From contig NZ_LIXJ01000001.1 in assembly GCF_001905795.1 (NCBI RefSeq), positions 1 through 64,000 of the forward strand: a stretch of DNA of 64,000 nt, read 5' to 3'. The position numbers and the translations under genes are program-made. The notes under the pieces are model-generated. The model worked only from the letters and a program-made list of their open reading frames with translations. It ran no database searches and was not told the DNA's origin. Source of the stretch: Streptomyces sp. CB01580. Lineage in GTDB: Bacteria; Actinomycetota; Actinomycetes; Streptomycetales; Streptomycetaceae. This document shows positions 11,101 to 16,525 of the stretch, piece by piece. Numbering within the stretch: the first letter of the stretch is position 1; each line of letters begins with the position of its first letter.

Positions 11101-11620
11101 CCGCCAACGCAACAATGTCCCCATGCGTGACCGCCACACCCTTCGGCACACCCGTCGACCCCGACGTGAACATCACATACGCCAAAGACCCCGACCGAAT
11201 CACCGCAGGCAGGTCACCCACACCCGTCGGCACCGCACCCACCGCCAGAGCCGGCACACCCCCGACCTCACCCACGCCCCGGTCCGTAAGCACCAGCCCG
11301 GCACCAGCCTGCACCAGCACCTGCCGCACCCGCTCCTCCGGATACGAAGCATGCAACGGCACATACACACCACCCGCCTTCAGCACGGCCAGCATCGCCA
11401 CGACCACATCGACCGACCGCTCCAACAGCAACCCGACCCTGGACTCGGACGACACACCCCCCTCCACCAGCACCCGCGCCAACCGATCCGAAGCCGCATC
11501 CAACTCCGCATACGTCAGCACGACATCACCACACCGCACCGCCACCGCACCCGGACCGGAGACCACCCGCTCACCGAACGCGCCCACGACCGACGTCATC
11601 GACTGCTCGTGCTCGAACAT
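1..11620 (-). CDS. Multimodular non-ribosomal peptide synthetase, 3' part outside window
   Basis: A single minus-strand reading frame stays open from ATG 11620 to the left edge, giving 3,873 visible codons with no stop. The protein starts MFEHEQSMTSVVGAF and enters an adenylation domain directly, so module 1 has no condensation domain. Visible order: A1-PCP1 / C2-A2-PCP2-E2 / C3-A3-PCP3 / C4-A4(partial). PCP serines lie in GGDS motifs at residues 537, 1562 and 3113. Condensation His motifs are HHIVTDG (C2, C4) and HHLLMDG (C3); the epimerase has HHLIMDGVSW. It would assemble a peptide of at least four residues with a D residue at position 2. An AGGGG ribosome site lies about 9 nt upstream of the start. 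The upstream hydrolase, 91 bp away, is probably co-transcribed, and the MbtH at 18772-19020 is the likely adenylation partner. Whether a C-terminal TE exists cannot be seen. Confidence 0.95.
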   Translation of the reverse strand, partial: MFEHEQSMTSVVGAFGERVVSGPGAVAVRCGDVVLTYAELDAASDRLARVLVEGGVSSESRVGLLLERSVDVVVAMLAVLKAGGVYVPLHASYPEERVRQVLVQAGAGLVLTDRGVGEVGGVPALAVGAVPTGVGDLPAVIRSGSLAYVMFTSGSTGVPKGVAVTHGDIVALAADGRWGSGAHGVVLFHSPHSFDAATYEVWVPLLNGGTVVVAEVELGAAVVREAVAAGVGSVFLTKALFDVLAGEDPGCFAGLREVWTGGEAASGVAMARMLEHCPDTELVHVYGPTESTTFAVCGPVVAGDTDASVIPLGSVMDNTRAYVLDTALRPVGPGASGELYLGGAGLARGYDGRSDLTAERFVADPFGDGGRLYRTGDVVRWRADGRLEFLGRGDGQVKVRGFRIELAEIEAVLSRHASVGRVSVQVREDRPGAKRLVAYAVAASGRSADVAGVRGHAAGLLPEYMVPSAFVVLDALPLNVNGKVDRKALPAPEAEAGEEYVAPRTDAERILAGVWADVLGVERVGVHDNFFALGGDSISALRVVGHVRSVLDGELSSRTLFDHPTVETLARGLVAPGVPEASAEPAIPRVERDGTLPLSYGQERLAFLADFAPGDSTYNTGLALRVFGDVDASALRTALVGLVARHEALRTTFSDGRQHVQQDVEVPVRVVDLVAEADGARPDALLRVLREEQAAPFDLDRGPLVRVLVVRLSERQHVLVLSMHHIVTDGWSMGVVIRELSALYAAAVRGEQAVLPESRIQYPDFAVWQRENLAGGAFDGQLDYWRDKLSGLEPLELPTDRPRPAVRTSAGALHTFVIPSGLVDRLRAAGQECGASLFMGLTAVTQLLLSRYSGRRDVTVGTVASGREHTELENLVGFFVNTLALRTRIDESVGFGELLSEVRATTLDAFAHQDVPFDRVVDAVEPERDPSRSPLVQALVVLQNSLGLEGEFAGRPAKREFVPRATAKFDVSWEFWEENGCLTAELEYSTDLFDASTVERMCRHWIALAEAAVASPMTPLARLECLDPGERELALGEWAGPGVGVGGRSVVELVAGRVGAVPGVVAVVCGGESLTYEVLWRRVEALAGHLVALGVGVESRVGVSLPRSVDLVVAVLAVLRAGGAYVPLDPQYPSDRLEFMRADSGVRVVVDAGVMGGELLSAELPVVGSVSLGSAAYVIYTSGSTGRPKGVVVPHGSMAGLVEWAVSLGVGRFSRVLFSTSLNFDVSVFELFGTLAAGGTLEVVPDVLALTERGSWSGSLVSAVPSAFAAVLEQDARVDAGLVVLAGEAFPSSLRERIGQVMPGAAVANLYGPTEATVYATGWFSERDGESTGSMVPIGRGVAGKGTYVLDACLRPVPVGVWGELYLAGGLARGYHERPDLTAERFVADPFRDGGRLYRTGDVVRWHGDGSLEYAGRGDDQVKVRGFRIELGEIESVLVAHERVSQAVVVAREDRPGVKRLAAYVVADGSGLDVAGVREHVAAAVPEYMVPSVFVVLDELPLNANGKLDRKSLPVPEFTGDEAGYVAPRTGTEQVLASVWAEVLGLEQVGVQDNFFDLGGDSIISLQVVSRARRAGLVLSSRDVFQHPTISTLAPHARPLDVDTASRSRLTESGTVTGVVAPTPVREWFFETHPVTPGHFNMAAAFTLPDDTDLGALRNAVEALAAQHDALRSTFVQDAEGVWTGRITSDIDLDAVLTFHTLPEDSAPDTGAKGEAEARWQALVRDAQAGLDLATGPLVRVLVRTATAGPVRVIVVAHHLIMDGVSWRILLEDLSTAYEQTVAGRPVDLGPKGTSVRQWADRLAAYTARGGFDAQLAYWRDATAAVTSRIPVDRPGGDNTVASERTVSVSLSAAETRALLLDVPGAYRTRPNDVLLAALTRAAGPWATGGADRPAEGGAAPRWAVNLEAHGRGELFDDVDLTRTVGWFTAIHPVALPVAYAEDWADTVKAVKELLRAVPDQGIGYGALRHLGNATGLGDAPELAFNYLGHFDEGNSGLHRSLVLNPGGEHHPGERRTHLIEVVGAVQDGVLTFTWAYSENLHDLATVEDLAHRYADELRSLIAHCTAPEGPSGCTPSDFPLVRLAQREVDAIAARVGDARAIEDILPLTPLQSGMLFHTLGAAGSPGSPAYLEQFTFVMAGVGDVGAVARAWQAVVDASDALRVSVVWEGVAEPVQVVHRAGTRPLPVTYADWTDRTADEQESLLADLLAADRSVVTGLDAPLMRLTLVRVEEDVVRVLWSFHHLLMDGWSSAAVLSDVAALCAGEPLPPREPFREHLRWLAAQDHAAGHAFWTGRLAGFEEPTPLPYDRSPRGSRHARSGERVTLGLPDATAHAVADFARRNRVTVGAVVQGAWALLLGRYAGTHDVLFGATVSGRPAELPGAESTVGLFINTVPVRVVTPPDEPVGAWLRRLGDAQAAARPYEYVALHEIEVPGLPAGTPLFDSLVVVENYPVDVDATARHGISLSGLDAAESTNYPLTLTARPAGEFLLTFGYDPELFDVATIRLLAARYAHVLEALADAGDAATLGTLPLTGADELTRVLDGAWTGALDATAVPDTSLPELFARRVAETPDAVAVTGASGTLTYRQLDERAARLACALRARGADRESRIGLLLDRSADVVVAMLAVLRTGAAYVPLHSGHPADRMRAMLYGSGALLLLTDGVFPAPDGIPTLDVSDIPTLDVFDIPGGDTTAPADGPTHVAPDADAYIMYTSGSTGEPKGVAVTHRDIAALAADRRWTHDAQQRVLFHSSHSFDAATYEVWAPLLNGGTVIVADGDLTATAVRHAVAEHGVSALFVTTALFGALADEDPACFSGLGEVWTGGEAASRPAMRRMLEHCPDTRLVHVYGPTEATTFAVCGPLDVADLADGAAVPLGLPMDNTLAYVLDAALRPVGTGQTGELYLGGPGLARGYDGRPGLTAERFVAAPFGPAGGRFYRTGDIVRRRHDGRLEFLGRGDGQVKIRGFRIELAEIEAALARCDGIGRVSVQAVTTGRPGGSGSKRLVAYLVPAAQDATAADLDVRRVREEAAALLPSYMVPSAYVVLDALPLNSSGKVDRRALPAPEHDHATATVHEAPHAGAEELIAAVWAGLLGSEGIGRHDDFFDLGGDSITSLKAASRLRTALGADLSPRALFDHPTVASLAAACAATAGATTQAAITPAPRGAGPLPLAYAQERLWFLDAFTPGGCEYNVVTTLRLTGVVDTAALRTAVAGLVARHEALRTTFDAADGRGGTQHVHDTLDVPVRTVRAASEEEHERTLRAEAAQPFDLRTGPLFRVLLVERAGRDDSTLMLTMHHIVTDGWSMGVITRELSALYTAVVDASDGGPVLPEPSLQYPDFAVWQRAQLTEDALAPHLDHWSERLAGLEPLELPTDRPRPAVRTGRGALHSFRVPQRLTTALADAARAQDATLSMALTAVTQLLLSRYSGQDDIAVGTAVSGRERTELEPLVGFFVNTLVLRTRIDAHADFGTLLGDVRETTLAAFEHQAAPFSRLVEALAPERDPSRTPLVQAAVTLQNAPRETFALPGLLVEEVLPPVETSPFDLNIEFEPTDGEGLFAVVSYSTDLFDAVTVERMAGHWVGLAEGLVAASGVALAEVPMLGAGERDRVLVAGRGAVVEFDGRVSVVEAFARRVAAAPGAVAVRCGDVVLTYAELDAASDRLARVLVEGGVSSESRVGLLLERSVDVVVAMLAVLKAGGVYVPLHASYPEERVRQVLVQAGAGLVLTDRGVGEVGGVPALAVGAVPVGVGDLPAVIRSGSLAYVMFTSGSTGVPKGVAVTHGDIVALAADGRWGSGAHGVVLFHSPHSFDAATYEVWVPLLNGGTVVVAEVELGAAVVREAVAAGVGSVFLTKALFDVLAGEDPGCFAGL
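2170..5370 (-). other. NRPS module 3: C3-A3-PCP3
   Basis: C3 begins DILPLTPLQSGMLFH and has FHHLLMDGWS (about 4868-4897), the form expected of a condensation domain receiving a D-peptidyl donor from E2. A3 carries MYTSGSTGEPKG and HVYGPTE. Its pocket by eye is D-A-Y-F-W-G-V-T-F, identical to A1. PCP3 is DDFFDLGGDS with serine codon 2282-2284. A3 uses mainly C-ending codons, unlike A1, A2 and A4. Confidence 0.85.
5480..9860 (-). other. NRPS module 2: C2-A2-PCP2-E2
   Basis: C2 carries HHIVTDGWS (about 9427-9455). A2 carries YTSGSTGRPKG and NLYGPTE; its pocket by eye is D-V-F-S-V-A-L-V-Y, which I do not recognise with confidence. PCP2 is DNFFDLGGDS, serine codon 6935-6937. The following domain is an epimerase rather than a condensation domain: HHLIMDGVSWRILLEDL, VGWFTAIHPV, the GIGYGALRHL stretch and ELAFNYLGHF are all epimerase signatures. 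Residue 2 should therefore be passed on in D configuration, consistent with the DCL-like C3 that follows. Confidence 0.85.
9900..11620 (-). other. NRPS module 1: A1-PCP1 (loading)
   Basis: The adenylation domain contains FTSGSTGVPKG (A3), HVYGPTE (A5), YRTGD (A7) and NGKVDRKAL (A10). It is followed by a carrier domain, DNFFALGGDS, whose serine codon is 10010-10012. Manual alignment to the GrsA Phe pocket gives D-A-Y-F-W-G-V-T-F for positions 235, 236, 239, 278, 299, 301, 322, 330 and 331. A TF ending is common in Val/Ile-type pockets, so a branched aliphatic residue is a weak guess only. The absence of a C domain and the position at the protein N-terminus make this the initiation module. Confidence 0.85.
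10855..11554 (-). repeat. Near-identical A-domain repeat, copy in A1
   Basis: Partner of the repeat at 1-700. It covers the N-terminal core of A1 up to about 22 codons from the start codon of the NRPS, so identity begins almost at the gene start. Confidence 0.95.
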
Positions 11621-11711
11621 CGTTGTTTTCCCCTGGTGTCAGATGGGCGTGCAGTGGTGGTGGGAGTCCCGGAACGGCTGGGCGGGGCCGGGCGTGGAGG
11701 TGACGCCGCTG

Positions 11712-13145
11712 TCAGAGCCGCTGGAGCGCGCGCCCGCCGTACTGGAGAAGGACGATTGGGCCGCCGGACCGCTCGCGGACGAATCGGCCGACGATCGGCA
11801 GGCCGTCGTGCTCGTTGTCCTGGGCCACGAAGCGGTCGTCGGTGTGGATCGTGAGGCGGTAGTCGGCGTAGTCGGCGCGCGTGAGGTAGAGGCTGCCATC
11901 CGGCCCGGGCATGACGACGAGGTGCAGGTCTCCGTTGGCATACGTGCCGAGGTAGGCGTCCGGCTCCGTGACCTGCGGGGCGTCCGGCTCGGGGAGCCGG
12001 TAGTGGCCGAGGTCCAGGCCCGCGGCGCGGAGTTCGGCGACGAGGGCTTCCCACAGGCGGGGTCCCGCGGTGGAGTTGGCGGTGAGCGCGAGCGCAGTGT
12101 TGTCGGCGGGGTGGAGGCGCACGTTGCAGCTGGCGCCGCCGACCGCGCCGTCGTGGCCGAACCAGACGCCCCCTGCGCTGCGGTGGCTCATGAGGCCGAG
12201 GCCCCAGGCATCGGCGAGACCGAACGGCTCGGCGGCTGGGATCGGTTCGTGCATGATTCGGACCGCGTCCTCGGGGAGCAGGTGCTCGTGCGCGAAGCGG
12301 GCACGGTCGTCGAGGTGGAGGCGGGCGGCGGTGACGAGGTCGACCGCGCTGCCGACGAGGCCGCCGGCCGCGGCGAGCGACAGGTCGGTCATGTGGTCGA
12401 CGATTTCCGCGTTGTCGCTGTCGGCGCGGACGGCGTGGCCGTCGGCGATGCTGCGGGCGGCGGGTGCGCTGCCGGGGCGGGGATCGTGCAGGAAGGCGGG
12501 TTCGATGCCGAGGGGGCGCAGCAGGCAACTGTCCATTGCCGTCCACCAGTCCATGCCGGCCACTGCCTCCACGACCGCTCCCAGCAGGCAGTAGCCGGTG
12601 TTGGAGTAGGAGAAGGCGAGGCCGGGTGCGTGGAGCGCGGGTGCCTGGGCGCAGGCGGTGGCGAAGCGCCGGTAGGAGGGGCCACGCATGTCGGCGTACT
12701 CGATGCTGTCCGGCAGTCCGGCGGTGTGGCTGAGGAGTTGGCGCACGGTGGCGGCGCCCAGGCCGGTTCCCGAGCCACCGGGTGTCCTCAGTTCGGGAAG
12801 GAGATCGGCGAGGGGTTCGTCGAGGTCGATGTCGCCGTCGGACACGAACTGCATGACGAGGGCGGCGGTGAAGAACTTGGTGACCGAGCCGAAGGGGAAG
12901 GCGGTCTCCTGGGTCACGGGGCGTCCGGTGCGGACGGATTCCGTTCCGTAGGAGTGCGCGTGGAGGGTGCCGTCGTGGTAGAGGGCGATCTGCGCGCCGG
13001 TGACCCGGTGTTCGCGGGCGAGTTCCTCGAAGATCCCGGGCAGGGACCGCGCCAGACCCTCGGGCAGACCGCCGGCCGATTCCCGGGAAGTCTCCGGAGC
13101 CGTTTCCGGGAGTGTTTCCACGACCGTTTCCGGGACCGTCACCAC
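11712..13145 (-). CDS. Beta-lactamase-fold serine hydrolase, candidate PBP-type thioesterase
   Basis: About 477 residues with the class C beta-lactamase/PBP triad: S-V-T-K in PFGSVTKFF, Y-S-N in FSYSNTGY, and H-D-G in WFGHDGAVGG. A C-terminal domain starting YLGTYANGDLHLVV resembles the lipocalin-like tail of SurE-type enzymes. Such stand-alone PBP-type thioesterases release and macrocyclise NRPS peptides in trans. The gene is directly upstream of the NRPS on the same strand (91 bp gap), which supports that role; a D-aminopeptidase or self-resistance hydrolase is the alternative. No signal peptide is visible, and the N-terminus is a PET/ETV-rich low-complexity stretch. GTG at 13145 is preferred because it leaves normal spacing to AGGAG; GTG 13151 is also in frame. 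Confidence 0.8.
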   Translation of the reverse strand: MVTVPETVVETLPETAPETSRESAGGLPEGLARSLPGIFEELAREHRVTGAQIALYHDGTLHAHSYGTESVRTGRPVTQETAFPFGSVTKFFTAALVMQFVSDGDIDLDEPLADLLPELRTPGGSGTGLGAATVRQLLSHTAGLPDSIEYADMRGPSYRRFATACAQAPALHAPGLAFSYSNTGYCLLGAVVEAVAGMDWWTAMDSCLLRPLGIEPAFLHDPRPGSAPAARSIADGHAVRADSDNAEIVDHMTDLSLAAAGGLVGSAVDLVTAARLHLDDRARFAHEHLLPEDAVRIMHEPIPAAEPFGLADAWGLGLMSHRSAGGVWFGHDGAVGGASCNVRLHPADNTALALTANSTAGPRLWEALVAELRAAGLDLGHYRLPEPDAPQVTEPDAYLGTYANGDLHLVVMPGPDGSLYLTRADYADYRLTIHTDDRFVAQDNEHDGLPIVGRFVRERSGGPIVLLQYGGRALQRL

Positions 13146-13354
13146 GACCACTCTCCTGTTCGGGTTCTCTCCGCCGCCGGCGGCAACCGGTCACCACCGG
13201 GAGCGGAGGGCGCGACGATGCGTCGCGTGAGCGTGGTGTCGGCGAAGGCGGCGGACGGCACGGCGATGCGGACGTGCCGTGCTTTCGGTCCTCAGGCTCT
13301 CCCGCCGCCACGGTCGTTCGCAATCTTCTTCGAGTGCGGTGAAAACGCGCAGCA

Positions 13355-13392
13355 CGAAGGGCCGGCTCCGTGTGTCCGGAGACGGCCCTTCG
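13355..13392 (-). terminator. Hairpin after the DUF5808 gene
   Basis: A perfect 10-bp stem, CGAAGGGCCG / CGGCCCTTCG, has an inner CTCCG/CGGAG pairing. It lies 30 bp beyond the stop of the membrane-protein gene on the minus strand. No clear U-tract is present. It would separate that gene from the hydrolase-NRPS unit, whose promoter should then lie in about 13152-13350. Confidence 0.6.
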
Positions 13393-13422
13393 TGGAGGTG
13401 GCGGGTGCGTGCGGCGCGTGTT

Positions 13423-14550
13423 TCACATGGTGACGGCCACGACGACACCGACCCCCACGGCCACTGCCACCAGGACCGCGGTGACGACGAGGAAGCGGAG
13501 GTTGCCGAGGTTGACGGTCCAGCCGAATCCGACGCGGCGGGGGACGGTGATCGCGGGATCGTCGGTGTTGACGTAGATCATTCCGGCGCCGTGCCAGAAG
13601 CGGTCGTCGTCGCGGGGCACGAGACCGCTGTCGGGTTCGGTGATGTCGGCGGGGAGCCGGCTGCCGCCGGGGCCGACGCGAAGGACGAGGTGGGCGATGA
13701 TCCCGAGGACGGCCAGGACGGGGACGCCGACGACGAGCGCCATGAGGCTCTGGGAGCGGTTGTCGCTCCACAGCATTCCGGACAGTCCGAGCAGCATCAG
13801 GTTCAGCAGGGCGGCCATGCCGAGCAAGGAACGCGACATGCTGGTGAGGTAGCGGCGGTATCGGGCGGCGCTGGTCCTGGGGCGGCTCACGTCCAGGTCG
13901 GCGCGGGCGCGCAGGATTCCGGCGACGGTGCCGGCCATGGAGGCGGTGACGAGGATCTGCGCGAGAACCAGGGCGAACGCGGTCCAGAAGGTGGTCGGGT
14001 ACGTCTGGTAGACGGTTCCGGAGAACGACTTCTGGGGCAGTGCGATCTCGGCGGGCAGGTCCGGGTAGACGACGGCGCCGACGAGGGCGGAGACGGCGAC
14101 GATCGCGAACGCGGGAATAGCCCACGGCCAGGGGAAGCGGACGGGATCGGTGCGCAGGGAGGTGTCGGTGACGGCGCCCTGCCGGGTCTGCTCGTACCAG
14201 CCGCCCTGTTCCTTGGCGTCGGCGACGGCCCGGTGCGCGCGGATCCACAGGGCGACGCCGACGACGGTGAGCAGGAGGCTGCCGCCGACGGCTCCGACGA
14301 CGAGGCTGTCGAGCGCCGCGCAGGCGACGAGCGCGAGGACCGCTACGGCCGTGGTAGCGGCGAGCAGCAGGGCTCCGTATCGCCGCCGCTGCGCGGCGAC
14401 TTCGGGTGCGTTCGCCTTGTCCGGGGGCACGCGGACGCCGAAGGGGACGGACGGGGAATTGAGGAGCGGGCTGGGGGCGAGGGCCAGCGCGCCCCAGACG
14501 GCCGCGAGAATGCCGAGGTTGAAAAGTGCGTTGTACAGCACGGTGTTCAC
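13423..14550 (-). CDS. DUF1648/DUF5808 integral membrane protein
   Basis: 375 residues with about eight hydrophobic segments, including an N-terminal one (LYNALFNLGILAAVW) and the last 25 residues. The C-terminal part has the DUF5808 pattern: DDRFWHGAGMIYVNTDDPAITV followed by P-R-R-x-G-F-G-W-T-V-N-L. Function is unknown; relatives often sit beside GntR or ArsR regulators and may act in membrane stress. The GTG start at 14550 has a weak ribosome site. The gene is divergent from the regulator that begins at 14742, so the two may share a control region. Confidence 0.7.
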   Translation of the reverse strand: MNTVLYNALFNLGILAAVWGALALAPSPLLNSPSVPFGVRVPPDKANAPEVAAQRRRYGALLLAATTAVAVLALVACAALDSLVVGAVGGSLLLTVVGVALWIRAHRAVADAKEQGGWYEQTRQGAVTDTSLRTDPVRFPWPWAIPAFAIVAVSALVGAVVYPDLPAEIALPQKSFSGTVYQTYPTTFWTAFALVLAQILVTASMAGTVAGILRARADLDVSRPRTSAARYRRYLTSMSRSLLGMAALLNLMLLGLSGMLWSDNRSQSLMALVVGVPVLAVLGIIAHLVLRVGPGGSRLPADITEPDSGLVPRDDDRFWHGAGMIYVNTDDPAITVPRRVGFGWTVNLGNLRFLVVTAVLVAVAVGVGVVVAVTM

Positions 14551-14741
14551 TCATTTCGTGTTCAGGATTTCCCGGTGGGGCGGGATGTCGTCGTGTCGGC
14601 ACACTGCACGACATTCCAGGCTCCCGCGCGGATCGTCTGTCCGGCAACCACATTCGGGCGTTGATGAAACTCGCAGGTGGCGACTGCTTCGGCGGCTGGC
14701 GCGGCGGACGTTTTCGGGGAGTGCCCGGATCCCCTTCCGGC

Positions 14742-15881
14742 ATGATGTGCCGCATGCGCGAGGAGGATCACGGAAGTACCGCGAAAGGGAATCCGGCGCG
14801 GCGGACGGGGAGCGGACTCACCATTCATTTCACGTTCGACGACGTGATGAACGTCCGGCTGTTGAAGACCGTCGGTCCGGCGGCGGAGTCCCTTTTCGCT
14901 CTTGCGTCGTTGGGTGCCGGCCAGGGCCCGGGCGGCCGGGGACGCGACGGGGGCGAGGACGTGTTCGCCCAGTGGCGCAGGACGGTGGTGTTCCGGCCGG
15001 GCAGTCGGCACAGCAGACACCTTCCGCTGTTGTCGCGGATGGCGGAGGCGCTCGTCGGGTCGCCGGAGTTGATGTCGGTGGTCCGCTCCCCCACGGGCCG
15101 GATCTCGGCGTGGATGGAGCATCCCGCCGGCGGGCCGGGCGTGACGGTGGGACGCGGGCTGCTGGCGAACCACCGGCTGGCGGTGGCGCTCAGGGTGTTC
15201 GCGCAGTCCGCGGTGCAACCCTACTGGCCGCGGATCCGCAGCCGCCTGGAGCGGGAGTGCGAGGCGAACGGGCGGGCGATGACGGTCGGCGGCGTGGAGG
15301 AGTTGTTCGCCACGGTCGGGCCGACGGGCCTGTGCTGGCGTCCGCCGGTGCTGAGCGTGCCGGCCGAACGGCCCCGCGAGGTACGACTGTCGGGCAGCGG
15401 ACTGCTGCTGGCGCCGTCGTTGTTCCTGACGGGGCCGCCGCGTCTGTTCCTCGACGAGCGGACGCCGGGCAATGCCCCGATCCTGGTCCATCCGGCGCGG
15501 ACCGCGGCGGCGACGGCCGCTTCCCTCTGGGGGGATGCCGGCCGGGGCTCCGGGCGGTCCGGGGAGTGGGCGGCGGGCGACGTGCCGCAGACCGACGGCG
15601 TGGGCGAGCGGCAGCCGCTGGGGCTCCTGGTGGGCAGCACGCGGGCGGCCGTCCTCCAGGCGCTCACCGTGAGCCTGACGACGAGCGAGCTCGCCCGGCG
15701 TGTGGGGGTGACGCCGGGTTCGGCGAGTCAGCACGCGAGCGTGCTGCGCCGGGCGGGGCTGGTGTCCACGACGCGTACGCACACCTCGGCCATCCACACC
15801 CTCACTCCGCTCGGCGCTGCCCTGCTGCGGGCCCCCTGGCTGCCGCCTGGTCCGGACGACGGCCCCCGGGCCACCCCCTGA
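14742..15881 (+). CDS. Winged-helix (ArsR-like) transcriptional regulator, paralogue A
   Basis: The C-terminal 90 residues form a winged helix: STRAAVLQALTVSLTTSELA, then R-R-V-G-V-T-P-G-S-A-S-Q-H-A-S-V-L-R and HTLTPLGAALL. This is the ArsR/HTH_20 type seen in DUF5937-like actinomycete regulators. The body has no recognised ligand domain. It is a clear paralogue of the gene at 22045-23031; both share a FALASLG/FALGALT region and the same helix-turn-helix. In-frame ATGs at 14742, 14745 and 14754 all lack a strong ribosome site, so the start is uncertain. The product reads IHFTFDDVMNVR soon after the start, matching IHFTAADLARTR at the start of the paralogue. Confidence 0.75.
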   Translation: MMCRMREEDHGSTAKGNPARRTGSGLTIHFTFDDVMNVRLLKTVGPAAESLFALASLGAGQGPGGRGRDGGEDVFAQWRRTVVFRPGSRHSRHLPLLSRMAEALVGSPELMSVVRSPTGRISAWMEHPAGGPGVTVGRGLLANHRLAVALRVFAQSAVQPYWPRIRSRLERECEANGRAMTVGGVEELFATVGPTGLCWRPPVLSVPAERPREVRLSGSGLLLAPSLFLTGPPRLFLDERTPGNAPILVHPARTAAATAASLWGDAGRGSGRSGEWAAGDVPQTDGVGERQPLGLLVGSTRAAVLQALTVSLTTSELARRVGVTPGSASQHASVLRRAGLVSTTRTHTSAIHTLTPLGAALLRAPWLPPGPDDGPRATP

Positions 15882-15950
15882 GCACACCGCCCGTAACGCC
15901 CCGCCGGGCCCTGTCGTCGAAGCGTCGCCCGCCGTTCGGGGGCAGGCGCC

Positions 15951-16016
15951 GGGGCGTGTTTCGAAAGTCCCGTCAGGGCCCTTCGGGCGGACGACGCCAC
16001 TTTCGGAAAACGCCCT
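15951..16016. mobile_element. 66-bp MITE-like hairpin element (degenerate)
   Basis: The ends GGGGCGTGTTTCGAAAGT and ACTTTCGGAAAACGCCCT form an imperfect inverted repeat. The interior has CCCTTCGGGCGGACGACGCC, also present in the larger element at 23067-23243. It sits between two convergent genes and could work as a bidirectional terminator. Its right end overlaps the stop codon of the GntR gene. Confidence 0.7.
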
Positions 16017-16419
16017 ATCCACCGTCGTCCTCCCTGCCCGGGAAGCCGTCGAGGGTCGCCTCGACATACGCCATCACCTCCCCCTTCGGGATGCCGCGCA
16101 CGTCCAGCTCCGCGAGGAGCGTGCGCATGCGCCGGTCCCAGTCGACCCCGGTGCGCAGGTCGTCCACGGACTGCTGCTTGACGTCCGGTCGGACCGCCGC
16201 GCCGCTCTTGCGGTTGATGCGGATGATCCCCTCGCGCCGGAGCAGGTCGTAGGCCTTGTTCACGGTGTGGAAGTTGATCGCCAGGTCGACGGCCAACTGC
16301 CTGGTGGACGGGAGACCGGCACCGGGCGCCAGCGCGCCTTCCGCGATGGCTTCCACCACCCGGTCCCGGATCTGTTGGTAGATCGGTACCTCACTGTCGA
16401 GGTCGAGTACGAGATGCAC
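16015..16419 (-). CDS. GntR-family regulator, YtrA type
   Basis: 134 residues from a GTG start. The N-terminal winged helix is typical of GntR: EVPIYQQIRDRVVEAIAEG, then L-P-S-T-R-Q-L-A-V-D-L and NTVNKAYDLL-like NFHTVNKAYDLLRREG. The short C-terminal region with no effector domain is the YtrA arrangement. YtrA regulators usually repress an adjacent ABC transporter, and here one starts divergently 107 bp away. The last codon and stop overlap a MITE-like hairpin, so the natural C-terminus may have been altered. Confidence 0.9.
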   Translation of the reverse strand: MHLVLDLDSEVPIYQQIRDRVVEAIAEGALAPGAGLPSTRQLAVDLAINFHTVNKAYDLLRREGIIRINRKSGAAVRPDVKQQSVDDLRTGVDWDRRMRTLLAELDVRGIPKGEVMAYVEATLDGFPGREDDGG

Positions 16420-16525
16420 ATGCCCACTCTATCTGATATACATCTACTAGAACAGACGCTCATGGCAGCGGAACCGCGCTCCGACCCGGACGGAGGGGTG
16501 CGGCCCCGAGGGAGGGATGGACCCC
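16420..16525. promoter_or_regulatory. Divergent promoter between GntR gene and ABC operon
   Basis: The AT-rich stretch 16429-16453 (ACTCTATCTGATATACATCT followed by ACTAG) stands out in this GC-rich DNA. It holds -10-like hexamers on both strands and is the likely operator for the YtrA-type repressor. The exact half-sites cannot be fixed by eye. Confidence 0.5.

Noticed and set aside
191..11854. Long plus-strand open frames (for example 191-1627, 1721-6913, 6977-10615, 10769-11854)
   Set aside because: They are antisense shadows of the NRPS gene: rich in Arg, His, Gly, Pro, with no domain, while the minus strand in another frame gives continuous NRPS domains.
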